This document shows positions 8,801 through 17,420 of a stretch of DNA of 64,000 nucleotides, one piece after another (within the stretch, counting starts at the first letter, position 1; each line of letters begins with the position of its first letter). The DNA lies in NCBI RefSeq assembly GCF_002646595.1, contig NZ_PDUD01000051.1, forward strand, positions 26,402 to 90,401, in the 5' to 3' direction. Under the pieces are notes generated by a model. The model worked only from the letters and a program-made list of their open reading frames with translations, did not search any database and had not been told where the DNA came from. Both the position numbers and the translations under genes were made by a program. The DNA comes from Flavilitoribacter nigricans DSM 23189 = NBRC 102662. GTDB taxonomy: Bacteria; Bacteroidota; Bacteroidia; Chitinophagales; Saprospiraceae.

Positions 8801-9138
8801 GTTACTGTACCGATCGAATAAGACGGCTGGTCGTCAAAAACCGGTTTCCAGGAAATTCCACTATTCGTCGTTTTCCACAGGCCACCGGAGCCGACCGCCA
8901 CGTACCAGGTACTGCGATCAACGGGATGTACCGCAATATCCGCGAGGCGACCGCCCATCAGGGCCGGACCGATACTACGGAGTTGTAGTCCGGAGACGGC
9001 TTCTGCCAGGGCCTCTTTTTGCAGGTTCTGCCCGGTGAGTTCCGGTAAAAGCATGCAGTTGGTCAGGAGCAACAGAAATCCGGCAGTTAGGTAATTTCTT
9101 AGCAGAATTGGATTGATGGAGATTCGTATTTTGAGCAT
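5836..9138 (-). CDS. Secreted VPS10/sortilin-type BNR-repeat propeller protein
   Basis: This 1100-residue protein has an N-terminal hydrophobic signal (LLRNYLTAGFLLLLTNC) and then many Asp-box/BNR blades, recognisable by repeats such as SRNGGRSWQN, TEDGGKTWQQ, STDNGATWRR, SADKGESWER and TEDGGANWRP across about residues 60-720. A beta-sandwich-like region follows (GVHRLSWDLRYPASDP near residue 890), then a helical C-terminus (QQQTNELSRKVSIANREIGQ). Such proteins are usually annotated as glycosyl hydrolase-like or VPS10-domain proteins; no catalytic residues can be assigned and their substrates are unknown. A paralogue of similar architecture lies at 54643-57816. Confidence 0.88.
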   Translation of the reverse strand: MLKIRISINPILLRNYLTAGFLLLLTNCMLLPELTGQNLQKEALAEAVSGLQLRSIGPALMGGRLADIAVHPVDRSTWYVAVGSGGLWKTTNSGISWKPVFDDQPSYSIGTVTIDPGNPEMIWVGTGENVSGRHVGWGSGVYLSRNGGRSWQNMGLEQSEHISRILVDPRNSDVVFVAAEGPLWASGGDRGLYKTEDGGKTWQQVLEIDPDTGVTDVEFDPSNPDVLYAAAYQRRRHTWSLLAGGPQSGIYKSTDNGATWRRISTGLPGGDMGKIGLAVTPADPQLVYATIEANGAERGFYRSADKGESWERRNSYISGGTGPHYYQEIEASPVNPDLVYQMDVFLHVTRDGGKTFNYLGTGREKHSDNHALWIDPRDGEHFLCGTDAGLYETFDEGTTWRHFPNLPVSQFYKIDLDAAEPFYNIVAGAQDLGTLIGPSRTTNVEGVRNRDWYVPLGADGYDTAFDPSDPNTVYMQTQQGNLHRHDRRSEEGLNIQPQPEPNDPPERWNWDSPILVSPHNTQRLYFGSQRLWRSDDRGNSWAPISGDLTTNRNRYELEMMGRVWSADALYDNGAMSQYATLTGISESPRAEGVIYVGSDDGRIQVTEDGGANWRPAAALPRVPPLSFINDVEASRHDANTVFAIADAHKLGDYHPYLFKSTDRGRSWRSISGDLPENTIVWVIKQDHLDPDLLFIGTEYGIYFSPNGGTNWIELGGGVPTIPFRDLELHERDNDLVGASFGRGIYILDDYSALRDITKAVNDEISALFPVRDAWWYVPYEPMQAKGMPTLGTTSFVTENPPFGAVFTYYLPEVPMTLKQERQKDEKALQKQNADIPFPGWERLREEAGESAPRLLLSIRQANGDPVRWIEGTAGKGVHRLSWDLRYPASDPISLSQPDFVPPWAGASVGPLVAPGSYTAELFLMHDGDFQSLGTQQEFIVKPVSSLPDGTDVTAVAEFQQQTNELSRKVSIANREIGQAREKMRYMRAALLQTPKATPELFSRLDALGVELTGLQTRLSGDRIRQSMNEATAPSISSRVGQVAYGHWNTRQTPTETHKRLIRSAETDFAAFRDDLTAYFKKLADYGEALQAAGAPWTPGR

Positions 9139-9242
9139 TGGCTGACTTTTAGATTTAGTGAAGTTTGAAGCGGCTCTGTAAATATAGGCTGTAGGGTTTC
9201 AAACACGAAATTTTGGAAGGGGAGTTGGTGAGGGAGTGACAT

Positions 9243-9286
9243 GGGGTGATGGGGTGATGGGGAGATGGGGAGATTGGGTGAGGGGG
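9243..9286 (+). repeat. G-rich 8-bp tandem repeat with G-quadruplex pattern
   Basis: Four GGGG runs at 9243, 9251, 9259 and 9267 are separated by four-base loops (TGAT, TGAT, AGAT), followed by GGG at 9276 and GGGGG at 9282. This is a textbook intramolecular G-quadruplex pattern made by an 8-bp unit (ATGGGGTG/ATGGGGAG). It lies in the 170-bp gap between divergent genes, just upstream of the membrane protein start at 9309. Confidence 0.8.
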
Positions 9287-9308
9287 TATACATCACAACT
9301 AAACGCTT

Positions 9309-9935
9309 ATGTATTATTTATTGATCATTGCGGTTGGTGTGCTTTTTATTGGTGGCTATCGGGCGTTGAGCCGCAGTAGCTGGTCTTTGCCTTTGTCGGT
9401 TGTGCGTATTTGCCGTTATGTACATTTCATTACCCTGGCGGCCGGTATTGGCTGGCTGTATCTGGTACTTTTCCGGAAGACGAAATTTAGTGTTGACGTG
9501 CTTAATCAGCTGATCCTCTTGCTACCGCTGATTACGGCCTTTTTACTGGCGAGTCTGGAAAAGGAAAAACTCAGCCGCAACGAGCGGCTATATTTTCGGA
9601 CTTTCCAGATCATACCCTTGGGTGGTTTGCTGGTATTGATGATCCCCTTTCTCGGATTGTCGTTACTTTTCTACTTGCTGTTCCCGGGCGGAACGGTCTA
9701 TTACGAAGATGAAAATATCAGGATCGAGCAGACCTTTTATGGTGTACTGGCTATGCGCTACCCGCCGGATGTTTACCAAAAGCGTGGCCCGTTCGTGACG
9801 CGCCTGACCACCAAGATCTATTGCCCCGGTTCGGTGGACGAAGTCAAGGTACAACGCACGGGAAAAAGTTACCGCATCTATTATCTTACCGAAGACCACC
9901 CACAGGAAACGTGCCTGAAAGACATTCAACTTTAA
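9309..9935 (+). CDS. Small membrane protein of unknown function
   Basis: The product is 208 residues with about four hydrophobic segments: 1-18 (YYLLIIAVGVLFIGGY), about 35-58 (VHFITLAAGIGWLYLVLF), 68-82 (ILLLPLITAFLLASL) and 98-126 (IIPLGGLLVLMIPFLGLSLLFYLLF). A soluble C-terminal beta-rich tail of about 80 residues follows. No enzyme motif is visible and I do not recognise the family. It starts 22 bp after a G-quadruplex-type repeat and its stop lies 7 bp from the convergent stop of the hybrid sensor gene. Confidence 0.75.
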   Translation: MYYLLIIAVGVLFIGGYRALSRSSWSLPLSVVRICRYVHFITLAAGIGWLYLVLFRKTKFSVDVLNQLILLLPLITAFLLASLEKEKLSRNERLYFRTFQIIPLGGLLVLMIPFLGLSLLFYLLFPGGTVYYEDENIRIEQTFYGVLAMRYPPDVYQKRGPFVTRLTTKIYCPGSVDEVKVQRTGKSYRIYYLTEDHPQETCLKDIQL

Positions 9936-9942
9936 GCCGGGG

Positions 9943-12900
9943 TCAAACTGCGGCTTCTTCCTGCGCGGCGAATTCTTTCGGGCTCATGCCGAATTCCTTT
10001 TTGAAAGCACGGCTGAAGGAGTTGGGCAGATCATAACCTACCCGGTACGCTACCTCCGAAATGGACAGGTTATTCTGCGCCAGCAGATCCTTGGCCCGTT
10101 TCAATCGGAAGGATTTCAGCAGGTCGATCGGTTTTTTGCCCGTCAGTTGTTTCACCTTTCGGATGAAATGCATGTGGCTCAGGTGGACCATCTTGCACAT
10201 CTGGTTGACGTTGAAGTCCGTATCTTCCAGGTGTTCTTCCATGATCTCCACGATGCGCTGCAGCAATTCTTCGTCAGGAGAAGCCAGCTTTACCTTTTGC
10301 GGAGTCAGCAGGAAATCCCGATTGAATGAAGTCTTCAGTTGGTCCCGCTGTTGCAACAGGTTTTCGATCCGGGCCATCAACAGTTCCGGGCTAAAGGGCT
10401 TGGTCACGTAAGCGTCGGCCCCTTTTTCAAAACCCTCAATGGTATTTTCTTCCAGTACTTTGGCCGTCAGCAGGATCACCGGGATATGACTGGTCGGCAC
10501 ATCGGATTTGATCTTTTCGCAGAAACTCAGACCGTCCATTTCCGGCATCATCACATCACTGACGATGAGGTCAATGGTGTGAGCCTGAGCTTTCTTCAAT
10601 CCTTCTTTACCGTTACCGGCTTTGATGACGTCGTATTTTTCGCTCAGGAAAGATTCCAGGAAGAGTTGCATGTCCTTATGATCTTCTACCACCAGGATCT
10701 TCCGCCGTTCGGTGTTGTCCTCTTCCGCCAGAGCGGCCTTGATCTCGTGTTCCAGCGCCAAGGACTGCAGCAGGGAAGCCGCTTCCTTCTGGGCGAGTTT
10801 GAAGGGGGCCGCCGGTTTGGTTTGCCATTTCATTTCCGGCTTGCGGATGCAGGGCAGGAAAACGGTAAACACCGTGCCCACACCCACCTGGCTATCTACG
10901 CGGATCTCACCGCGCTGCACGTTCACCAGTTCCTTGATATAGGCCAGGCCAATGCCCGAACTATTGGGATCCGCCTTCTGGGGTTCCGAAGCAAAAAAGC
11001 GCTCGTAGATGTGTTGCAGGTCTTCTTCGCGAATACCGCAACCGGTATCTTCCACGCGGATCTCCAGATAATCTTCGTACAGCGCCGGCAGTCCGGCTTC
11101 CTGGGCGGAGAGCTGGTTGAGTTTCACTATAATGCTGCCGCCGGAGGCCGTATGTTTGAAGGCATTGGACAGCAGATTGACCATGATCTTTTCCATTTTA
11201 TCGGGATCGATGGTCCATTCGTCCTGGGGACATTGGTGTTCGAATTCCAGATAAACCTCTTTTTCCACCGCCAGATTTTCAAACATACCGACGATCTCAC
11301 CGATAAAATCCGACAGAGAAACCGTAAGAAAATTCAGGTCCAGGTTACTGTTTTCGATCCGTCGGATCTCCAGCAACTGGTTGATCAGTTTCAACAGACG
11401 GTTGGAGTTGCGGTCAATGATCTGGTACAAGCCATTGCGGGTACATTCCGGCAACTCGTGGCCGTTCCGGATCAACTGATCGACAGGACCGGAGATCAGG
11501 GTCAGCGGTGTCCGCAATTCGTGGGAGATATTGGTAAAAAAGCCCAGCTTGGCCTTGGAAAGCTCTTCGATCTGCACCACCATCTCTTCCAGGCGATCCT
11601 TTTGCTGCTTGATCTCGGCGTTCCTTTCTTCCAGGTTCTGGTTGGCCAGTTCAAGCACTTTTGCCTGTTTGATGATCTGTTCCTGCTGGGTAAGGATCTC
11701 TTCGTTCTGGGAGGCGATCTTTTCGTTTTTATCCTGCAGCTTGCCGTTCACCTGGTGGAGCGACTCGTTGAGCAATTCCAGTTTCCTTTTCTTGGTAATG
11801 ATCCGGTATTCGAATACCCCAAGCACGGTAAAGAAAGCCAATAGCAGCAGGATGAACCACATCTGTTTCCAGACGGGCGGCAGTACGGTAAATTCGATCA
11901 CCGCCGGTGTGGGATCCACATTGAGGTCCTGATCCCGGGCCCGCACCTGCAGGGTGTAGGTGCCGTTGCTCAGGCTCATAAAAGTGAAGTTGTTATCGGT
12001 ACTGTAGGGAGACCAGTCCGCATCGCCCAGTTTGTAGGAGTACATCAGTTCCTTGTGGGCCGACTGGGCGAAAAAGTCGTTTCCATCCCACTTCACCAGC
12101 GTATTCCCTTCGGGAGAAACTTCCTTGGAGAACATGGTGACCACCGTTTCCGGCGGCGTTTTATCCGGTCGGTATTTGTGGGCGACGAAACAGTGCTTTT
12201 CCCCTTCGCGGGTCTTGTTGTAGGAAAAGGCGCGGCGCTTCCAGGAACGGCTGGACTTGTTGATCCAGATGGATCCTTCCCGGTCGTGCAGCAGCATACC
12301 GCCTTCGAAATCCATATTGAGTTCTTCCGGAAAAACTTTGCTCACCCAGGCGTTGCCGTCAAAGCGACAAATATCGTTCTCAGTCGCCACGTAAATGCAG
12401 TCCGGCGAAACGATATCCATACTGATCACCGTATTACCCGACAGGCCGTTGGAGTTATCGAAATTGCGCCATTGCTTACCGTCAAACATAAAAACTCCGT
12501 AGTAGCGCGAGCCCGCCAGCAACAGTTCTTCGTTGCTGGATACCACGTTTACGAATTGCTGTAAACGCGAATCCGTATGGCGTTGCCAGGTATCGCCGTG
12601 CAGTCCGTAAAAGTTACTGCCGCCGATCCAGATCCGACCGTCCGGCGACTGGCCGATACCGTATACATTGGACTGGCTCAGGCCATTCTCGCCTCCCGGG
12701 TGATGCACCCATCTTTTATCTTTATCCAGTGGATTGAGCAACTGCATAACGCCGCCCTGATGCCCCTTATCCGATTCAGAATCCACGGCTCCACCGAACC
12801 AGAGGTTACCCGAACGATCTTCGTAGACCGACCGATAATCCACCCCCCAGGAAAGTCGCGCATGGAGTTGGCGTTCCCAGACACCGTCCCGGAGCAGGGC

Positions 12901-14205
12901 CGTCGCGGCCATTCCCTTGTGGGAACCTGCCGCCCAGATCTGACCGTTGCGGGTCTTTACCACCCGGATCGGAGCGTCCATCAGACCGTCTTCCACACCG
13001 TAGGCCTGCCACACTCCTTCCTGCTGCCGGACGATCTTCCCGTTTACTTCCAGATACCATTCGGCCCCGTCCGCTTCCTGAAACTGAAAATTCAGATCGG
13101 CGTAGGAGATCCAGTTATCGAAAGAGAAATCCAGGAAAAAGACTTTCGATTTGTAGCCGGCTACCCAGAGGTAATTGCCTTTGCTTTTTTGCAGCAGTAC
13201 CCGATTGGCCGGAATGGGGTAATCCGGAGCCGTATACATGGCCCACTTTTGGTCCTTGAAGGCATATAATTTACCGAGCGATCCGATCCAGATGGTACCG
13301 TCATCGCTCTGTACGATATCCGTCATGTATTCATCTCCACTGAACTGATCACTCAGCTTGATGTATTCCCATTTACCGTCCCTCAATACCGAGATCCCGG
13401 TTTTGTACACGGCATTGATCACCCATATCGCACCGTCCTTATCCTCCATCATTTTCTGGGCGTCTCCCAGCTGGAATTTTTCATTCGAGGTGTACACTTC
13501 GTACTGGGAAATAAAATCTTTGGCCAGCTCGGAGATGTGGAAAGAAAGCAGGCGCCCCTTGTCATTGGGCATATTCACCGCCAGCCAGACCCGGTCTTCC
13601 CGGTCCTGGATGATGTCCGTGATATCGCGAAAATCCTGTTCGGGCGTCAGCTCATTCGGCAGGGAGACCCACTCTACTTCCGGGATCCGTTTCCGGTATT
13701 CATCGATGCGGGTTTCGGAGGTATAAATGCGCACGTAGTCCCCGAGCAGGACCAATCCCCGGTTGGAGGGGGCGGCGATGATCCCGGGAGAGAGCTCGGT
13801 GAGTTTGTTGAATTGAAATGGGATCTTATCGGGAATATGGAGCTTTTTAGTCCAGTTACGCCCCACCAGTTGAAAAATGCCGGTAGCCGACGCGGCGTAC
13901 ACCGTACCGTCTTTGGCCACGTAGACCTGCTCCATGGGAGAGGCGTCCAGGCCGTTTTCCTGGTTGTGCAATTTCCACTCGTACCCATTGTACTCGTATA
14001 TGCCATTGTTAAAGGGGATCCAGACCGTTTGATCTCTGCCTTCAAAAATGCCCCGGATCCCTTTGCCTTCGAGTTCGGGGAATTGCTTCCATCGCCACGA
14101 TTGCGTAAGTGGATCGACGATGGTTGGTTCGTAAGGTGTAGTCGCTAACAGTGTCAGAGAGCACCCTAAAAACATAAATATGTTTACGAGGGGCGATTTC
14201 CACAT
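9943..14205 (-). CDS. Hybrid two-component system sensor/regulator (HTCS) with AraC output
   Basis: A single 1420-residue protein combines sensor kinase and transcription factor, as is typical of Bacteroidota polysaccharide loci. In order: a signal or membrane anchor (residues 1-22); a periplasmic two-component propeller of about 14 repeats with motifs such as DGTIWIGSLG and SPDGRIWIGG (about 40-690); a Y_Y_Y domain (about 695-770); a membrane helix (about 782-803); a coiled coil; a HisKA domain with His895 in SHELRTP; a HATPase with GIGLAYIKELV; a receiver domain with phosphoacceptor Asp1217 in VSDVMMPEMDG; and an AraC helix-turn-helix domain to the end. The propeller probably senses an oligosaccharide, and the pectin genes starting at 15915 are the obvious targets (inference). 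Confidence 0.96.
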   Translation of the reverse strand: MWKSPLVNIFMFLGCSLTLLATTPYEPTIVDPLTQSWRWKQFPELEGKGIRGIFEGRDQTVWIPFNNGIYEYNGYEWKLHNQENGLDASPMEQVYVAKDGTVYAASATGIFQLVGRNWTKKLHIPDKIPFQFNKLTELSPGIIAAPSNRGLVLLGDYVRIYTSETRIDEYRKRIPEVEWVSLPNELTPEQDFRDITDIIQDREDRVWLAVNMPNDKGRLLSFHISELAKDFISQYEVYTSNEKFQLGDAQKMMEDKDGAIWVINAVYKTGISVLRDGKWEYIKLSDQFSGDEYMTDIVQSDDGTIWIGSLGKLYAFKDQKWAMYTAPDYPIPANRVLLQKSKGNYLWVAGYKSKVFFLDFSFDNWISYADLNFQFQEADGAEWYLEVNGKIVRQQEGVWQAYGVEDGLMDAPIRVVKTRNGQIWAAGSHKGMAATALLRDGVWERQLHARLSWGVDYRSVYEDRSGNLWFGGAVDSESDKGHQGGVMQLLNPLDKDKRWVHHPGGENGLSQSNVYGIGQSPDGRIWIGGSNFYGLHGDTWQRHTDSRLQQFVNVVSSNEELLLAGSRYYGVFMFDGKQWRNFDNSNGLSGNTVISMDIVSPDCIYVATENDICRFDGNAWVSKVFPEELNMDFEGGMLLHDREGSIWINKSSRSWKRRAFSYNKTREGEKHCFVAHKYRPDKTPPETVVTMFSKEVSPEGNTLVKWDGNDFFAQSAHKELMYSYKLGDADWSPYSTDNNFTFMSLSNGTYTLQVRARDQDLNVDPTPAVIEFTVLPPVWKQMWFILLLLAFFTVLGVFEYRIITKKRKLELLNESLHQVNGKLQDKNEKIASQNEEILTQQEQIIKQAKVLELANQNLEERNAEIKQQKDRLEEMVVQIEELSKAKLGFFTNISHELRTPLTLISGPVDQLIRNGHELPECTRNGLYQIIDRNSNRLLKLINQLLEIRRIENSNLDLNFLTVSLSDFIGEIVGMFENLAVEKEVYLEFEHQCPQDEWTIDPDKMEKIMVNLLSNAFKHTASGGSIIVKLNQLSAQEAGLPALYEDYLEIRVEDTGCGIREEDLQHIYERFFASEPQKADPNSSGIGLAYIKELVNVQRGEIRVDSQVGVGTVFTVFLPCIRKPEMKWQTKPAAPFKLAQKEAASLLQSLALEHEIKAALAEEDNTERRKILVVEDHKDMQLFLESFLSEKYDVIKAGNGKEGLKKAQAHTIDLIVSDVMMPEMDGLSFCEKIKSDVPTSHIPVILLTAKVLEENTIEGFEKGADAYVTKPFSPELLMARIENLLQQRDQLKTSFNRDFLLTPQKVKLASPDEELLQRIVEIMEEHLEDTDFNVNQMCKMVHLSHMHFIRKVKQLTGKKPIDLLKSFRLKRAKDLLAQNNLSISEVAYRVGYDLPNSFSRAFKKEFGMSPKEFAAQEEAAV

Positions 14206-14374
14206 TTTATTTGCTGAAGTTGATTTATAGGCAAAATAAATAATTTATCGGGATTTGTCGAAAGGTTTGCCTCCTAAAACAATGTTCAGCGGACAGCATT
14301 TGGGGGGATTGTAGTGGGATTTGTGTGGTGGGGACACCCCAGGGATCGCATGGGCGTGTTTAGTTCTCAAATTA

Positions 14375-14637
14375 TTGAAAATGAAAAAATGGCAATTTCA
14401 ATAGCAATGGCAAATTCAATATCTCCAAATCAAGCGAAAAGGTAAATATCGGAGTAAAATGCTGCCTGGTACCTTGCTATTGGAATTGAGATTGACATTG
14501 CAATTGAAAATGGGGAAATGGCAAGTTCAATAGCAATGGGAAATTAAATTCTCCAAATCAGGCGAAAAGGGAAATACCGGAGCAAAATGCGGCCTTGTAC
14601 CTTGCTATTGTAATTGAAATTGACATTGCAATTGAAA
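14375..14637. repeat. Tandem ~129-bp noncoding repeat, two copies, each able to form a long hairpin
   Basis: Copy 1 starts at TTGAAAATG (14375) and copy 2 at TTGAAAATG (14504), with the next unit boundary at TTGAAAA (14632), giving periods of 129 and 128 bp. The copies share long blocks (TCAATAGCAATGG, TCTCCAAATCA, GGCGAAAAGG or AAGCGAAAAGG, ACCTTGCTATTG) but have diverged. Within each unit the start (CAATTTCAATAGCAATG) is nearly complementary to the end (TTGCTATTGGAATTG), so each could fold into a long stem. This fills most of the 456-bp gap between the sensor gene and the hydrolase gene; no coding potential is evident. Confidence 0.8.
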
Positions 14638-14661
14638 AATTCTACAAGAAATCAGCACCGC

Positions 14662-15522
14662 CTAAACACAAACCTCCATGCCCTCCCGGGCCAAAGCGCA
14701 GTTCGGAAATATTTTCTGGTATTTTTCTACAACGGCCAGCAGGAACTCATCGTCGTGATCGGGATCATGGTGGGTAAAGATCAGCTGTTTCGCATTCGCC
14801 AGTTCGGCCACCGCCACCGCCTGGGAATAACTGCTGTGCCCCCAGCCGCGGTGTTCATTCAGTTGCTCATCGGTGTACTGAGCATCGTGGATCAACAGAT
14901 CGGCGTCCCGGCAGAACGCCACGACTTCCGGATTGATGGAAGTGCCATGTTCCAGGTCGGTACAGATCACGACCGACCGACCGCAGGCTTCCATCCGGTA
15001 ACTGAAGGCACCGCTCGGATGACAGTGCATGAGATATTTGAAATCTACGTACTCCTCCATCTTCAGGTAGTTTTCGTATTCTTCGGCAGTAAAGAACTGC
15101 AGATCGGCGCCCATGCGGTTCAACGGGACCGGAAAATATTCCTTCTGCATCTGCACTTCGAAAATGTGCTTGAGATCCTGGTCCTTCATCTCGTCGCGCG
15201 GGAAAAAGATGGCAATCTTCTTATTGGGATCATAAGCCGGATCAAAAAACGGAAAGCCCTGAATGTGGTCCCAGTGAAAATGGGTGAATACGAGGAAAAT
15301 AAATTCCGTCTCCGGCAGCAGCCCCTGCATGATCTCCCGGCCGAGTTTACGGATACCCGTACCCGCATCGAAAATAACGATCATCTTACTCCGATCATTA
15401 ATCAGCAGGTCCGCATAAATGCAGGTTGTATTGCCTCCGAAAAGCTGGAAGCCCTTTTCACACACCGGAGTGGATCCTCTCGCACCATAAAACCGGATCT
15501 GCCAGACTGGTTCTTCTTTCAT
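14662..15522 (-). CDS. Metallo-beta-lactamase-fold hydrolase
   Basis: The product is about 286 residues from the ATG at 15522. That start places the conserved opening strand (IRFYGARGSTPV) at the N-terminus; an in-frame start at 15630 would add 36 residues unlike the family. Zinc-binding motifs are THFHWDHIQGFPFF (HxHxDH), CTDLEHG, IHDAQYTDEQ and TGHSSYSQA-like GHSSYSQAV, plus FTHHDPDHDD near the end. This resembles the COG1235 type of phosphodiesterases or RNase Z-like enzymes; the substrate is unknown. No signal peptide is seen, so it is probably cytoplasmic. Confidence 0.9.
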   Translation of the reverse strand: MKEEPVWQIRFYGARGSTPVCEKGFQLFGGNTTCIYADLLINDRSKMIVIFDAGTGIRKLGREIMQGLLPETEFIFLVFTHFHWDHIQGFPFFDPAYDPNKKIAIFFPRDEMKDQDLKHIFEVQMQKEYFPVPLNRMGADLQFFTAEEYENYLKMEEYVDFKYLMHCHPSGAFSYRMEACGRSVVICTDLEHGTSINPEVVAFCRDADLLIHDAQYTDEQLNEHRGWGHSSYSQAVAVAELANAKQLIFTHHDPDHDDEFLLAVVEKYQKIFPNCALAREGMEVCV

Positions 15523-15914
15523 ATCCCTTCCAATCAAATATTGTCTAACCGGCAACTTTCCGCCGGTAGGGATACCTATTCCCATTTCGGTGGCTCGTTG
15601 TGTTGCCTTCAACGATCTTTTTAATATCAATGCCCCCGGAGCGCCCAGGGTGGTCCCGGGGAGCTTACGCCCGGATCATGTCTCCGAATGGCGCATCCAT
15701 TCCCCCTATCATAATACCACTCTTCCCATCCGAATGTTTTATCCGGTCGGATTTCCCTGTCCTTTTGCTTCATTTGGGGAAGAACCGGGGCCCGGCTCCC
15801 AAAATGTTAATTACGGCACATGAATTGTGAAAAATTGCTACCCTCTTGTTGCCCACTTATCAATACCTTGGCCTTACCTTATCAGGCAGGACATCACAAT
15901 CAAAGTAAAAGACT
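15523..15914. other. Divergent intergenic region before the pectin operon
   Basis: These 392 bp separate the metallo-hydrolase start from the polygalacturonase start and should hold promoters for both. A 6-bp stem (ACCGGC 15548-15553 / GCCGGT 15562-15567) lies in the hydrolase leader. I see no clear TAnnTTTG element for the operon. Binding sites for the HTCS regulator are expected here but cannot be recognised by eye. Confidence 0.5.
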
Positions 15915-17357
15915 ATGCTTTTCAAACAGATCCATCGCTTTGCCGCTATATTTTTCGCCGGGCTACTGACCATTGGGGTCGTTGGCTGTAAATCCGCGGA
16001 AACGACCGAAGAAACAACCGACACGACGGACCACTGGGCCGGAATGGAAGCTATTTTGGCGGAGATCAATCCACCGGAATTCCGGGATGCCACTTACGAT
16101 ATAACTGAATTCGGCGCCACGGCCGACAGCGACGAAGATGCTTTACCGGCCATCAAGGCGGCCATCGAAGCCTGTGTCGCCGAAGGCGGTGGGCAGGTAC
16201 TCATCCCTCCCGGCAACTATGTCGTGAATGGTCCCATTCACCTGCGCAGCAATATTAACCTCCACGTTGCCGAAGGCGCCAACGTGAAGTTCAGCACCGA
16301 GCCCAGCGATTACCTCCCGGTGGTCATGACCCGCTGGGAAGGTGTGGAGTGCTACAATTACTCGGCGCTGATCTACGCTTACGAGCAGGAAAATATCGCC
16401 ATCACGGGTACGGGTACCCTGGACGGGCAGGCCAGTGAGGAAAACTGGTGGCCCTGGTGCGGAAAGGGCTACGGCCACGAGGAGGGCATGCCCAGCCAGA
16501 TGGACGACCACAGCCGGCCGAAACTATACGGCTGGAACGACCGGGAAGTGCCCGTTGAGGAACGCATCCTCGGCGAAGGTTCCTACCTACGCCCCAATTT
16601 CATTCAACCGTATAAGTGTAAAAATATTCTCATCGACGGCCCCACCCTGCGCAACTCCCCCATGTGGGTGATGAATCCGGTGTTGAGTGAGAACGTCACC
16701 ATCCAGAATGTGACCGTGATCAGCCACGGCCCCAACAGCGACGGCTGCGATCCCGAAAGCTGCAAAAACGTACTGATCAAGAACTGCTTTTTCGATACCG
16801 GCGACGATTGTATTGCCCTGAAATCCGGACGTAATCAGGACGGCCGCAATATCGGACGCCCCATCGAGAACGTCATTGTGCAGGGCTGCGAAATGAAGGA
16901 CGGTCACGGCGGTGTGGTGATCGGCAGCGAAGTCAGCGGCGGCGCCCGGAACATCTACGCTGAGAATTGCACGATGGACAGTCCCAATCTGGACCGCGCC
17001 ATCCGGGTCAAGACCAACAAGATCCGGGGCGGTACCATCGAAAACCTGTTTTTCCGGAACATTACCGTTGGTGAGGTCAAAGAGGCCGTGGTCCGGATCA
17101 ATATGCGGTACGCGATCTTTTCCGATGCCACCCAGGAATACATTCCCGAGATCAATAACATCTACGTCGAGAATGTCACCTCGAAGAAGAGTAAATACGG
17201 CGTCCTGATCGACGGTTACAGCGACGAACACCCGGTCAAAGGATTGCACCTGAAGAATTGCCGCTTCGACGGAGTAGCGGATGGCAACAAGATCGAATAC
17301 GCCACTGATCTCAGTTTCGAAGATTATTATTTGAACGGCGAACTCGTTCAGCAGTAA
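15915..17357 (+). CDS. Polygalacturonase, glycoside hydrolase family 28 (lipoprotein)
   Basis: The enzyme hydrolyses galacturonan or rhamnogalacturonan backbones. The 480-residue product has a lipoprotein signal (AGLLTIGVVGC, Cys25), so it is probably anchored to a membrane. The mature part begins with the pectate-lyase-like strand YDITEFGATAD and folds as a right-handed beta helix. GH28 motifs are present in order: NSDGCDPESC (variant of NTDG), DTGDDCIALKSG (catalytic Asp pair), GHGGVVIGSE (catalytic His) and RAIRVKTN (RxK). It is the first gene of a + strand pectin locus running to 31816. The exact substrate is uncertain. Confidence 0.95.
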   Translation: MLFKQIHRFAAIFFAGLLTIGVVGCKSAETTEETTDTTDHWAGMEAILAEINPPEFRDATYDITEFGATADSDEDALPAIKAAIEACVAEGGGQVLIPPGNYVVNGPIHLRSNINLHVAEGANVKFSTEPSDYLPVVMTRWEGVECYNYSALIYAYEQENIAITGTGTLDGQASEENWWPWCGKGYGHEEGMPSQMDDHSRPKLYGWNDREVPVEERILGEGSYLRPNFIQPYKCKNILIDGPTLRNSPMWVMNPVLSENVTIQNVTVISHGPNSDGCDPESCKNVLIKNCFFDTGDDCIALKSGRNQDGRNIGRPIENVIVQGCEMKDGHGGVVIGSEVSGGARNIYAENCTMDSPNLDRAIRVKTNKIRGGTIENLFFRNITVGEVKEAVVRINMRYAIFSDATQEYIPEINNIYVENVTSKKSKYGVLIDGYSDEHPVKGLHLKNCRFDGVADGNKIEYATDLSFEDYYLNGELVQQ

Positions 17358-17377
17358 GGCAAACTTCCAACTCGTTC

Positions 17378-17405
17378 CCGGCGATGCAAGGCCCCGCATC
17401 GCCGG
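17378..17405. promoter_or_regulatory. Intercistronic hairpin
   Basis: CCGGCGATGC (17378-17387) pairs perfectly with GCATCGCCGG (17396-17405) around an 8-base loop in the 63-bp gap between the GH28 and acetylesterase genes. There is no T-run after it, so mRNA stabilisation or partial termination seems more likely than full termination. Confidence 0.6.
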
Positions 17406-17420
17406 TCAAAATATTGCTAC

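Noticed and set aside
10339..11844. 501-codon + strand open frame opposite the hybrid sensor gene
   Set aside because: It is a shadow of the kinase coding sequence; the - strand frame has full, ordered domain motifs.
14375..14637. CRISPR array
   Set aside because: Only two units of about 129 bp with no short repeat-spacer pattern and no cas genes.
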